From the NCBI GenBank assembly GCA_947624905.1, contig CANQMI010000008.1, positions 1-32,997 of the forward strand: DNA of 32,997 bases, read 5' to 3'. The stretch is from an uncultured Clostridia bacterium. Its GTDB lineage: Bacteria; Bacillota; Clostridia; TANB77; CAG-508. A model generated the notes under the pieces. It was not told the origin of the DNA. It saw only the letters and a program-made list of their open reading frames with translations, and made no database searches. Shown here in pieces: positions 19,599-29,857 of this stretch (the stretch's first letter is position 1; each line of letters begins with the position of its first letter). The position numbers were made by a program, and so were the translations under genes.

Positions 19599-20096
19599 TT
19601 AATCAAAATATGAGCTTATTGATTCTAAGTTTTCAAAATTTTTTTGCCTCATTATATCGTAGGCAACTATTGCAACCGAATTTGATAAATTGAGTGATCT
19701 TAAAGTTTCTCTCATTGGGATTCTGATTGTTTTGTCTATATATTTTTTTAGTACATCTTCTGGTAAGCCTTTTGTTTCTTTTCCGAACAATATAAATATC
19801 TCATCCATATCTTTGTAGTTTGGTTCTACATATGTATGTTTTCCCTTTGTAGTAACAAAAAACATATTGTTTTCTTCTGGTTTATATTTGTCTAAAAATT
19901 TTTCAAATGTTAGGTGTTCTTCTATTTCAAGCTTATCCCAATAGTCAAGTCCTGCTCTTTTTACAGCCTTTTCCGTTATGCTAAATCCTAATGGATATAC
20001 TAAATGCAATTTTGCTCCTATTGCTGCACAAGTTCTTGCGATATTTCCAGTGTTTTGTGGTATCTCAGGTTCTACTAATACTATATTTAATTTCAT
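19599..20096 (-). CDS. trmL: tRNA (cytidine(34)-2'-O)-methyltransferase
   Basis: LNIVLVEPEIPQNTGNIARTCAAIGAKLHLVYPLGF...FGKETKGLPE...IPMRETLRSLNLSNSVAIVAYD. Confidence 0.95.
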   Translation of the reverse strand: MKLNIVLVEPEIPQNTGNIARTCAAIGAKLHLVYPLGFSITEKAVKRAGLDYWDKLEIEEHLTFEKFLDKYKPEENNMFFVTTKGKHTYVEPNYKDMDEIFILFGKETKGLPEDVLKKYIDKTIRIPMRETLRSLNLSNSVAIVAYDIMRQKNFENLESISSYFD

Positions 20097-20108
20097 CTTT
20101 CCCTCTTT

Positions 20109-21509
20109 CTAATTTTCGCTTCTTGAAATTATATCTCGTGCTGCAACTAATCCTGTTGCTGCTGCTGTAACAATGTTTCCAGCTTTTCCTGCTCCATCTC
20201 CTATGAAGTATATGTTTTTATCTTTTAGTTTAAATTTATTATCAGTTTCAATTTCATTGCTAAAGAATTTTATTTCTGGTCCGTATAATAATGTTTCATC
20301 ATTATTAACTCCAGGTATTATTTTATCTAGTTTTTGCAATCCTTCCAAAATATTCGTAATTATTCTATGTGGTAAAATCAATGCTAAGTCTCCTGCTACG
20401 CAATCTTTTAGAGTAGGTTCAATAAATCCTTTATCTATACGGTGCCATTCACTTCTTCTTCCGCTTCTTAAATCTTTTAATGTTTGAATTATTGGTTTTC
20501 CATCACCTAACACATTTGCTATCCTTGCTATACTTTCGCCATATTGTCTTGTATTTGTTGTTGGCTGTGTTAGTGTAACCTTGCTGATGAATGCAAAGTT
20601 ACTATTATCTGATTTTATTTCTTTTAAAGAATGTCCGTTTACACATATATATCCATAATAATTTTCTTTTGTAACAAATCCACCTGGGTTTGTACAAAAT
20701 GTTCTTATCTCATCTGCATAGGTATCAGTTTTTATAAATATTGTTGGATCATATATTACATCACAAATATCTTTTAGAATTTCTTTTCTAACTTCAACAC
20801 GTACACCTATCTCTATGCTTTGAGACATATATGGTATTTTATATTTGTCTGCAAATTCTTGTGTCCATCTTGCTCCTTCTCTTCCTGGTGCTACTATGAC
20901 ATTTTTAGCCATTACGCTTTCTTTTTGATCTCCATGCGTGTAAATTACTTGACATTCTCCATCTTGATCTATAATATCTTCTACATTTGTGTTGTCATAT
21001 AGTTCTACGCCTTCCTTTGCTAAGTAGTCAGAAAAATCTTGAATATAACCAGGTAGATGATCACTTCCTAAATGTTTTTGTTTGATCAAGAGTAATCTTG
21101 AACCTTGTATTGCAATTTGCTTTTCTATTTTTTTTGCTTCTTCTAAGTTTGAAGGAAATACTTCACTATCCATTTTGAATTTATTGAATATTTCCTCTGT
21201 TTCATCTATTAGCTTATATGCTTCTGATTGTGGCATATATTTAAATAAATCTGATTTTCCAAGTTTTGGTATAAAATTGAGTTTTCCATCTGAAAAGGTT
21301 CCTGCTCCACCGTATCCACTTAATATATTGCATGGTGAACAGTTTACGCAATTCTTTTTATCTTTATTCATAGGGCAATACCTATTCTTGACACTTTTTC
21401 CTTTTTCTAATATTGCAACATTCAAGTTTTTATCTTTGTCTTTAAGCTCATACGCTGCAAATAGACCTGCTGGGCCTGCTCCTACTACCACTACATCATA
21501 TTTTTTCAT
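20109..21509 (-). CDS. NAD(P)/FAD-dependent oxidoreductase
   Basis: DVVVVGAGPAGLFAAYEL; YFIGDGAGKAGNIVTAAATGLVAA. Confidence 0.9.
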   Translation of the reverse strand: MKKYDVVVVGAGPAGLFAAYELKDKDKNLNVAILEKGKSVKNRYCPMNKDKKNCVNCSPCNILSGYGGAGTFSDGKLNFIPKLGKSDLFKYMPQSEAYKLIDETEEIFNKFKMDSEVFPSNLEEAKKIEKQIAIQGSRLLLIKQKHLGSDHLPGYIQDFSDYLAKEGVELYDNTNVEDIIDQDGECQVIYTHGDQKESVMAKNVIVAPGREGARWTQEFADKYKIPYMSQSIEIGVRVEVRKEILKDICDVIYDPTIFIKTDTYADEIRTFCTNPGGFVTKENYYGYICVNGHSLKEIKSDNSNFAFISKVTLTQPTTNTRQYGESIARIANVLGDGKPIIQTLKDLRSGRRSEWHRIDKGFIEPTLKDCVAGDLALILPHRIITNILEGLQKLDKIIPGVNNDETLLYGPEIKFFSNEIETDNKFKLKDKNIYFIGDGAGKAGNIVTAAATGLVAARDIISRSEN

Positions 21510-21596
21510 ACTTGATCATTCCTTTCTTTAGTCCTGAAAGCGACTAGTATTATACCACAATATAGCAAATACTTCAATAGAATTAAAAATTTATCC

Positions 21597-22674
21597 TTAT
21601 GCTTCTTGATTTTTTATCTTTCCTTTAATGTAATCAATTAATTTTTTTGAACTATCTATAATCATTGTTCCCAATGTAGTTATGAATATTTTTAAACTGC
21701 CTACTTCTGTTTTATTTATGTATATATTATTTGAAAGAGACATTCTTTCATATCTAACTAACTCACTTTCTGAATAATGTAATAATAGAATAAACATACT
21801 ATTTTTTCCATACCAAGCAAGGATATTAGATAAATGCTTTGTATATTTTTCTATTAACTGTGAAACTTTGAATATTACTATTGTTCCACAAACAGCCATA
21901 AGAACTGAAAATAGTCCTTGATAATATTTCCTTATTGCTAGTTCTATCCAACTAGCTTTTATACCAAATATCCAAATAATTAAAATTACGATTAAAATCT
22001 TTTTATCTGATAGAATCTTTTGTAATATATTTGTTTTGCCAAATATATATCCTATGTAGTAAAATGAAATGCTAAACAATGCAATATCTAAGCTAAATGG
22101 AAGCCACAATAGATTTGTACTTAATACATAACCTATATATGAAACCAATGAAACTAGGAAGAATAATTTTATTGGGTCATTTTTTGATATTTTCTTTAAT
22201 AATACAAATATTAATTTTACTGCTGCTAGGAATGGGAAAAACCATAATGCGCCTACGTTCATTACGTCTTTAGGGTATGGTATTTTTCCAATGAATATAA
22301 ATGAATAAGAAATTTGTCCTATCCAATTTGTCAAGCATTTTCCTAGTGAATGTATGTCAGTGCATCCTAATAGGTCTACAACCAATACACATATTGCATA
22401 AGGTAATATCAATTTTAAAAGTATATTTTTTATAGTTTTTCCAAAGCTTTTTTCTCGATAGAACATACCACTTACTATGATAAATAAGGTGAAATGAATA
22501 GAGCATTGCTCTCACCCATCCGTTCTTATTACTACATACATGTCCTATTATTACTGATAATATAGCTATTCCTCTTGCAATATCTATGTATTTAATCCTT
22601 TTAGTTTTTTCTTGTTTTTCTGTGTTTATACTAACCATTTCTTTGCAATCAGTCTTTTCTTTTACTTGTTCCAT
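21597..22674 (-). pseudogene. Acyltransferase 3 family protein, frameshifted near 22490 (not a CGG site)
   Basis: N-part KRIKYIDIARGIAILSVIIGHVCSNKNGWVRAMLYSFH, C-part (in-frame upstream of M) LFIIVSGMFYREKSFGKTIKNILLKLILPY; the FHMPLFFxxSG motif has lost about 5 nt. Confidence 0.7.
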
Positions 22675-22706
22675 TTTATAACCCCTTCTTCTTCTAAAAA
22701 TAAAAT

Positions 22707-23267
22707 TTATTTGTTAATTTGAATATCTTTTTCAATTTGTTTTTTGTACCTATCCTCCTCTGAAAATATACATCCACAATATTTTTGCATATATAGTCCT
22801 AATTCTCGTGCTTTTGCTTGTCCTTCCCTAAATCCAACTCTAAAATCTCTATATACAAATTCAAGTCCATATTTTTTTGCAATTTCTTGGCCTTCCCTTT
22901 TTAGCTCCTCATGCTTTTGGTATGGACTTACTAAAAGAGTAGTGCTTATTGCATCATATCCATTTTCTTTTGCATATTTTGCTGTTTGTTCTAATCTTAT
23001 TTTATAGCAATAGTTTACACATCTGTTATCAAGATCATCTATTACATTCTTACAGAATTCTCTTAGTCCATAATCTTCTTGAAATATTGCTTTTACATTT
23101 ATGGATTTTGTATATTCTTTCAAGCAGTCTCTCCTTGATTTATATTCAATGTATGGATGTATGTTTGGATTATACCAATACACAGTTGGTTCAATTTCTT
23201 CTTTTCTTAAAGTATCTATACAGTATACACTGCAAGGTGCACAACAAGTATGTAATAATAATTTCAT
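22707..23267 (-). CDS. queH: Epoxyqueuosine reductase QueH
   Basis: KLLLHTCCAPCSVYCIDTLRKE...YNPNIHPYIEYKSR...DNRCVNYCYKIRLEQTAKYAKENGYDAISTTLLVSPYQKH. Confidence 0.93.
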   Translation of the reverse strand: MKLLLHTCCAPCSVYCIDTLRKEEIEPTVYWYNPNIHPYIEYKSRRDCLKEYTKSINVKAIFQEDYGLREFCKNVIDDLDNRCVNYCYKIRLEQTAKYAKENGYDAISTTLLVSPYQKHEELKREGQEIAKKYGLEFVYRDFRVGFREGQAKARELGLYMQKYCGCIFSEEDRYKKQIEKDIQINK

Positions 23268-23281
23268 AATTTTATTCCTTT

Positions 23282-24810
23282 CTATTTTTCATATACATCA
23301 TATATATCTATTTCATCTATCTTTTTAAAGTTTTCTATTGCATAATCAGTAACCTTGTGTGGATGCTGCCAATTTTTTGGTATTCCATCCTTTCTAATAA
23401 ATACTACTAGATTTTCTGTATTTTTTAAATCCTCTATTATTCCGGTTTTCTCCTTTTCCGCCAAAATTTCCTAGATTAAACATATCATAGTTTTTATAAT
23501 ACTTATCTATTGGGATTGTAAAGATTGCTGACATTGAATCAAGAATATATACAGTTTTTCCTTCTTGGTCTTTTTGAATCAAGTACTCATCAACTTTATT
23601 TATTCTGTTGCACAAATCCTTATCTATCAGAATACCATTAAAGTGTTTTAATTTTGGATTATCTTGAAGTTTATCTATATAATTTGATAGTATAAGCATT
23701 GAATATCCAATGTTTATAACAAATATAAGTATTGAGAATGCCTCTATAAATGTTTTTATAGTAAACATGAGCTTGTCATGCTTTATATGTTTATAGCAAG
23801 CATGTATCAAATTATATACTAGATATATGCTTGATATTAATGTACAAAGTGCTCCTACTGCAAAGTGTGAAGTATCTGCTATTGGATATATAGCAGTTAT
23901 GTCTGCAATGCTATATGCCAAGAGTATATATACATTTTTTATCAGGCTTTCCTCAAATAAATTTCTTTTTATTAGAATCAAGGTACATACTATTAGCATA
24001 ATAACTAAAGTTAATGGTGTGGTTATTGCAAGGATTCTTTCATAAATCATACTTGACCTTAGTAAGTTTAAATAACTTGATGAATTTGAAAATGTACCTA
24101 TTCCAAGTATTGCATAATCTATGAATTCCATATATGTATTAGTTATTAGCAAATATATGATAAATATTAATACTGGAGTTAGAACTCCTAGCATTCTTGA
24201 AGTACAAATTTTTAAAAATTGTTTTGTTTCACTAGCTTGATTTATTTCAAGGATTTTATATCCTATAAAAATGATTGACAAGATTATCCCTACTGTTTGC
24301 TTGAATAATATTGCAGATCCGTACCAATATTCCTAGGATAAAGTTTCTTTTAAAACTATATTCTCTGTTTGCGAATTTAATTTCAAAATAGACTGTAAGC
24401 AATGTTATTAGTAAAACAGCCCAATTATAATCAAGGGTAATTATATCTGAATATAATAAATATATTCCTATTGTTGATAAAAGCGATATTGATTTGTTTA
24501 TATTTAATTTTTCTAAGATTTTATATGTTGTAAATAAAATAGTCGCAACTTCAAAACATTCTAGAAATCTTGATACTATTAGCTCTGTTCCAAATATCTT
24601 GAGGAATATTCCAGATATCATTGGAAGGCAAGGGGTTAATATCATACTAAAATCTTTATATGGTAGTAGTCCTTCAGCGATACATCTTGAAAAATTAAAT
24701 CCCCATATTTCATCAAGATTATTAAATTCTCTTATCAAAATTCTTCCACTGACTAATAATATCAATCCTATGTAGATTAGAAGATTTTTCATAAATGACT
24801 TTTTTTTCAT
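23282..24810 (-). CDS. GT39/ArnT-like membrane glycosyltransferase, read through two +1 shifts at CGG (24321-24319 and 23444-23442)
   Basis: Three ORF pieces join as ...FILGILV-[C]-GSAILFKQTVGIILSIIFIGYKILE... and ...LGNFGGKGEN-[C]-GIIEDLKNTENLVVFIRKDG.... Confidence 0.85.
23441..23444 (-). other. Putative +1 recoding site CGGA (second) in GT39-like gene
   Basis: GAA AAC CGG AAT -> GAA AAC (C) GGA ATA. Confidence 0.8.
24318..24321 (-). other. Putative +1 recoding site CGGA (first) in GT39-like gene
   Basis: TTG GTA CGG ATC -> TTG GTA (C) GGA TCT. Confidence 0.82.
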
Positions 24811-24828
24811 ACTATTTTCATTTCCTTG

Positions 24829-26520
24829 TTATTTTACTTGATACAATTTATAAATTTTTATAGAATCAGAAAATTCTTGTACAATTTCATACTGTACATC
24901 TATATTATAATGTTCTTGAATATATTTTTTCAAGAGCTCTATATGATTTTCATAAGTTGTCATGTTTGCGCTGACTACCTTACCTGTTATAAGATATAGA
25001 TTGTCCTTTTGGTATAAATCTTGAATAATATTGTCTATGTGATATCTTTCCTTGAAATTATAGTATTCTTGATCATACATATCCCAATCACTCATATGTC
25101 TTAGATTTATAAATGTATCATCATCAAGTTTTTCATAAACAGAATAAGCTCTTGAAATATTTGCTAGTACATTTGGGTATACATAGGCATTTTCTTTGTG
25201 CTCACTTACATAAGAGATTACATCTTTTACTGTTTTATAATCATCCTTGCTATATCCACCTTGAAACATTCGTGTAAAGTTGCCATCTATAAAAATATAT
25301 AATATTATGGCTAAAGCAATAAGTATTTTTTCTGTCTTTTCATTTTTTTCTATTAGATTTGGGATTGTTAATATATATGCTATCATAGTAAATGCTACTA
25401 TGTATAGTGGGACCAATAATCTATAGACTGGCCTCATGTATATTAACAAGCAGTTTAATATTAAAAACAATACGAAAAATCCTGATGTAAGTACTCTATT
25501 TTGTTTAGTTATCATAGATAATAGAAATATCAAACATATTCCTATTAATAGACTTGAATATCTTCCTAAAATTAATTGATAACCTGTTACAATTGCATTA
25601 TTCACTCTGCTTTCAAAATCATCAAAACTAACATGTATGTTTTCTTTTAATTTTTGCAAGTTTTCTATTGTATAAAAATTTTCGTCTGCTAATGAATATG
25701 TATACAGTGTATTATAGTCTGTATAACTCCATCCGCATTTTTCCAGCGCGTCTTTTTGGCTATCATAATCTATTGCATTTTTATCGAAAAAATATGTCCT
25801 TATTTTATTGAATTCTGTATATTGGTCATATACTGGATTTATTTTATATATAATCAAATTGCTGATATATATTAATGCAAATATAATTAGTATAATAAAT
25901 AATATTTTGAATGCTTGATAATTCTTATTCTTTTTAGTGTAGTACAAACTATAGATTATGTAAAATGGCAAAACAATCAAAATTGTTTGTTGCCTTGTCA
26001 TTATTCCTATCGCTATAAGTATAAATCCTATTACTTGGCTTATTTTACTATTCTTTTCAAGGTAATACAATATAGCGACAATTCCTGCAAGTATCGTTAT
26101 TGTAGCAACACTTGTGTAATTAATAATAATTAGTACCTTTGTATAAAATACACTTATAGTTATTAAATAAAATATAGTGCCTATTTTTTTATCTTTGTTT
26201 AACAAAACAATTCCTATTGTCGTAAATGAGATAAACTGCATAAATAGCATTGTAATCGTATACCAGTTTATATTAATTCCTGTTTTATATAATAGCATGA
26301 TTATAAAACTTAAAAATGGATGTATATATACAGAATAAATGCTATATGTTCCATCAAGTTTAGAAATAATTTTTGTTATTGTAAAATCATCTACTGTTTC
26401 ATATTTAAATTCAAATAACATATTGCATATAATCAAGAATATGATATTTACACTAACTACAAAACATGGAATAAAATATTTGCTATTTAATATTTTTTTT
26501 AGTTTATCTCTATTAATCAT
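24829..26520 (-). CDS. Large multi-TM membrane protein, GT39-like
   Basis: 563 aa, about 10 predicted hydrophobic segments, uninterrupted. Confidence 0.6.
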   Translation of the reverse strand: MINRDKLKKILNSKYFIPCFVVSVNIIFLIICNMLFEFKYETVDDFTITKIISKLDGTYSIYSVYIHPFLSFIIMLLYKTGININWYTITMLFMQFISFTTIGIVLLNKDKKIGTIFYLITISVFYTKVLIIINYTSVATITILAGIVAILYYLEKNSKISQVIGFILIAIGIMTRQQTILIVLPFYIIYSLYYTKKNKNYQAFKILFIILIIFALIYISNLIIYKINPVYDQYTEFNKIRTYFFDKNAIDYDSQKDALEKCGWSYTDYNTLYTYSLADENFYTIENLQKLKENIHVSFDDFESRVNNAIVTGYQLILGRYSSLLIGICLIFLLSMITKQNRVLTSGFFVLFLILNCLLIYMRPVYRLLVPLYIVAFTMIAYILTIPNLIEKNEKTEKILIALAIILYIFIDGNFTRMFQGGYSKDDYKTVKDVISYVSEHKENAYVYPNVLANISRAYSVYEKLDDDTFINLRHMSDWDMYDQEYYNFKERYHIDNIIQDLYQKDNLYLITGKVVSANMTTYENHIELLKKYIQEHYNIDVQYEIVQEFSDSIKIYKLYQVK

Positions 26521-27527
26521 TTGTTTTCTCCATATTCATATCCCAAATGTGCATAAGCATCTGGTAATACAATCCTTCCTCTTGAAGTACGAGATATGAA
26601 TCCTATTTGTATTAAATATGGTTCATAAACATCTTCTACGGTTTCAGTTTCTTCTCCAATAGTTGTTGCTATAGTTTCAACTCCTACTGGTCTTCCCTGA
26701 TATTTTTCTATCATTATTTTTAGTATTTTTCTATCTGTCTCGTCTAAGCCAAGATCATCTATTTCGAGCTTGTCTAAAGCAACTTTTGCAATGTCAAGAG
26801 TAATGTTTCCATTTCCTAAAACTAAGGCATAATCTCTTACTCTTTTTAAAATTCTATTTGCTATTCTTGGTGTACCTCTTGATCTTTTGGCTATTTCGTT
26901 TGCTGCTGTATCATCAATTTTAATTTCTAATATTTTAGCAGATCTTTTTACTATTGTAGCTAGTTCAGAAGTATTATATAGTTCAAGTCTTGAAACTATA
27001 CCAAATCTATCTCTTAATGGTGTAGACAAAGCACCTGCTCTAGTAGTTGCTCCAATTAACGTAAATTTAGGTAAGTCCAATCTTATAGCTCTTGCGCTAG
27101 GGCCTTTTCCGATTATTATGTCAAGCGTATAATCTTCAAGAGCTGGATATAATATTTCCTCAACACTTTTATTTAACCTATGTATTTCATCAATAAATAA
27201 AATATCAAACTCTCCAAGATTTGTAAGAATCGCTGCTAAATCGCCTGGCTTTTCTATTGCTGGTCCTGATGTTATTTTTATATTTGAATTCATTTCATTT
27301 GATATAATATTAGAAAGTGTAGTCTTTCCAAGTCCTGGTGGTCCATATAAAAGTATATGGTCAAGAGCATCTCCTCTTTTTTTTGCAGCTTCTATATATA
27401 CTTTCATATTTTCTTTTACTTTTGTTTGACCTATATATTCTTCAAGAGTTTTTGGTCTTAAAGATTTTTCTATTCTTTCCTCTTCTAAGCTTTCAAGCTC
27501 TGGCCTAATTATACTATTTTCTTCCAA
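26517..27527 (-). CDS. ruvB: Holliday junction branch migration ATPase RuvB
   Basis: [19 protein letters not shown]...[17 protein letters not shown]...[23 protein letters not shown]...[18 protein letters not shown]. Confidence 0.98.
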   Translation of the reverse strand: MEENSIIRPELESLEEERIEKSLRPKTLEEYIGQTKVKENMKVYIEAAKKRGDALDHILLYGPPGLGKTTLSNIISNEMNSNIKITSGPAIEKPGDLAAILTNLGEFDILFIDEIHRLNKSVEEILYPALEDYTLDIIIGKGPSARAIRLDLPKFTLIGATTRAGALSTPLRDRFGIVSRLELYNTSELATIVKRSAKILEIKIDDTAANEIAKRSRGTPRIANRILKRVRDYALVLGNGNITLDIAKVALDKLEIDDLGLDETDRKILKIMIEKYQGRPVGVETIATTIGEETETVEDVYEPYLIQIGFISRTSRGRIVLPDAYAHLGYEYGENK

Positions 27528-27621
27528 TTTTCATCACCACTTATTTGTAATTATATCTATTATTATTTATTTTTGCAATACCTTTTAAATATTGCCCATA
27601 GTAACCAAAATAGATAATTCT

Positions 27622-28359
27622 TTATTCTCTATTTCTTACCACTTCATACATAATGATGCCGGCTGAAACAGACGCATTTAATGAATTAATCTTTCCTTTC
27701 ATAGGTATTTTAACTATAAAATCGCAGTTTTCTTTAGTTAATCTGCTCATACCTTTTCCTTCATTACCAATTACTATTGCAATAGGCATTTTATAGTCTT
27801 GTTCATTGTATAGCGTATTTGTATCCATGTCTGTTCCACAAATCCATACATCATGTTCTTTTAGGTAATTAATCGTATTTTGTATATTGTTTACCCTTGA
27901 GACTTTCATATATTCTACTGCCCCTGCTGATGTTTTATACACTGTTGCATTTACAGCAGCTGCTCTCCTTTTTGGAATTATTATTCCATGAACTCCTGCC
28001 GTTTCTGCAGTTCTTATGATAGAGCCAAGATTATGTACATCTTCTATTCCGTCTAATATCAAGATAAATGGATTTTCGTTTCTCTTTTTTGCTTCTTCCA
28101 ATATATCTTCTACTTCAACATATTCAAAAGGCGGAGTTATTGCAATTATCCCTTGATGATTATGTGATACAGACATTTCGTCTAATTTTCTTTTTTGTAC
28201 TTCAACAACAACTATCCCTTTAGATTTTGCTCTTGATATAATTTTCATTATTGAGCCATGCTTTTCTCCAGCTTGTACAAATATTTTATTTATATCTTTA
28301 TTACTTTCAATTAATTCCATTACAGCATTTCTGCCTTCTACGAGATTTTCTTCTTCCAT
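27622..28359 (-). CDS. rlmB: 23S rRNA (guanosine(2251)-2'-O)-methyltransferase
   Basis: LVEGRNAVMELIES...LDGIEDVHNLGSIIRTAETAGVHGIIIPKRRAA...NEGKGMSRLTKENCDFIVKIPMKGKINSLNASVSAGIIMYE. Confidence 0.96.
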   Translation of the reverse strand: MEEENLVEGRNAVMELIESNKDINKIFVQAGEKHGSIMKIISRAKSKGIVVVEVQKRKLDEMSVSHNHQGIIAITPPFEYVEVEDILEEAKKRNENPFILILDGIEDVHNLGSIIRTAETAGVHGIIIPKRRAAAVNATVYKTSAGAVEYMKVSRVNNIQNTINYLKEHDVWICGTDMDTNTLYNEQDYKMPIAIVIGNEGKGMSRLTKENCDFIVKIPMKGKINSLNASVSAGIIMYEVVRNRE

Positions 28360-28401
28360 TTGTTCTTCCTCCTATTTTATATCACATAGATTATATCATA
28401 C

Positions 28402-28493
28402 TTCATTTTTTCTAACAAGAGAGCTCATAATAAAATCTCATCCATCACAAAATTAGGAATTTCAGAGAAATTTCTTGTTAGAAAAAAAATGAA
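28402..28493. repeat. Long-armed inverted repeat in rlmB-spoVS intergenic region
   Basis: TTCATTTTTTCTAACAAGA (28402-28420) pairs with TCTTGTTAGAAAAAAAATGAA (28473-28493), about 50 nt apart. Confidence 0.6.
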
Positions 28494-28517
28494 AGTAGAT
28501 TTTTGTGTCTACTTTCA
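28490..28517 (-). terminator. Terminator downstream of spoVS
   Basis: TGAAAGTAGA...TCTACTTTCA stem. Confidence 0.6.
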
Positions 28518-28561
28518 TTTTACCACTCCTCTTAGCTAATGGATTTTTTATTATTATATAA

Positions 28562-28825
28562 TTAATTTCTTGACTCAACAAGAATTTTAATTCCAGTTCT
28601 ATCCTCGCCTTCGACTTCGACCTCTGCAAAAGCTGGTACACATACTAGGTCTACCCCAGATGGAGCTACGAACCCCCTCGCTATTGCAACTGCCTTGATT
28701 GCCTGATTTAATGCTCCTGCTCCTATTGCTTGCATCTCTGCTTTGTTACTTTCTTTTACCAAACCAGCAATTGCTCCTGCCACTGAATTTGGATTTGATT
28801 TTGATGAAATTTTTAAAACTTCCAT
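28562..28825 (-). CDS. spoVS: Stage V sporulation protein S
   Basis: MEVLKISSKSNPNSVAGAIAGLVKESNKAEMQAIGAGALNQAIKAVAIARGFVAPSGVDLVCVPAF; RBS GAGGAGG before ATG 28825 (listed start 28861 is upstream). Confidence 0.95.
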   Translation of the reverse strand: MEVLKISSKSNPNSVAGAIAGLVKESNKAEMQAIGAGALNQAIKAVAIARGFVAPSGVDLVCVPAFAEVEVEGEDRTGIKILVESRN

Positions 28826-28932
28826 TGTTTGTGCCTCCTCTAATTTATTTTTTTGTTTCATTTGAACAATATTATTTATATTATATTTAAAATATAATGT
28901 CTAGTATTTTTGGCTAAAAAATGGAAGTTTCG

Positions 28933-28957
28933 GTCGCAAAAATCAAGGTTTTTCGAC
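28933..28957 (-). terminator. Terminator-like hairpin just after the extended ymdB stop
   Basis: GTCGAAAAACCTTGATTTTTGCGAC on minus strand. Confidence 0.45.
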
Positions 28958-28962
28958 ATTTT

Positions 28963-29734
28963 CTACATATTAATTCTTTTAATATCTATTATTTTATTTG
29001 TTTCATCATTTATTTCAAATACACATCCGATTTAACATTGTTTCTCCTTGTGCAATTTTATATTTTTCTGGTAACGTTGTTATAAATCTTTTTAAAGAAG
29101 CTCCTACATCCATTCCAATAACAGATTTTTTAGGGCCTGTCATTCCTATATCTGTTATATATGCTGTTCCTTTTTCAAGTATTTTTTCATCTGCTGTTTG
29201 TACATGTGTATGAGTTCCAAAAATTGCTGTTGCTCTTCCATCTAAATGATAGCCCATAGCTATCTTTTCTGCTGTTGCTTCTGCATGGAAGTCAACGATT
29301 ATGATATCTGCTTTTCCTTCTATCTCTTGAAGTATCTTATCTGCTTTTATAAATGGATTCTCTGAAAGTACTCCTATCTCTGTTCTTCCAATAAGATTCA
29401 TAACAGCAATTTTTTTGCCCTTGATTTCATAAATCCCATATCCATTTCCAGGAACTCCTTCTGGATAATTTGCAGGTCTTATTAACTTTGGATCATCTAT
29501 AAAAGTAAATATCTCTTTTTTACCCCAGGTGTGGTTTCCCATTGTTACTGCATTTGCTCCGCATTTAATTATTTTATCAAATGCCTTTTTAGTAATTCCC
29601 ATACCTTCTGCAACATTTTCTCCATTTACAATTGTAAAATCTATTTCATATTCTTTTTTTATTTTTTCTATTTCTTCTACTAATTTATTTAACCCTATTT
29701 CTCCAACTAAATCGCCTATTGCTAATATATTCAT
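28963..29734 (-). CDS. ymdB: YmdB/TIGR00282 family metallophosphoesterase, extended by a +1 shift at CGG (29029-29027)
   Basis: MNILAIGDLVGEIGLNKLVEEIEKIK...VMNLIGRTEI...FGTHTHVQTADEKILEKGTAYITDIGMTGP. Zero frame ends LNRMCI*; +1 frame gives LN-[C]-GCVFEINDETNKIIDIKRINM*. Confidence 0.88.
29026..29029 (-). other. Putative +1 recoding site CGGA in ymdB
   Basis: TTA AAT CGG ATG TGT ATT TGA -> TTA AAT (C) GGA TGT GTA. Confidence 0.8.
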
Positions 29735-29817
29735 TTGCTATATCATCCCTTTCTAATCTAAACTTTTACTTTAATATAATACTATAAATCGAGACTTAAA
29801 GCAAGTATATATAAGCA

Positions 29818-29855
29818 AAAAAATGGCAGTCTATTTTACAAAACCGCCATTTTTA
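29818..29855 (-). terminator. Terminator downstream of anti-sigma gene
   Basis: AAAAATGGC...GCCATTTTT inverted repeat. Confidence 0.55.
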
Positions 29856-29857
29856 AA

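Noticed and set aside
22357-22674. Counting the acyltransferase break as a ninth recoding site
   Set aside because: No CGG at the junction (TTT CAC CTT ATT) and two conserved residues are missing, consistent with a real deletion.
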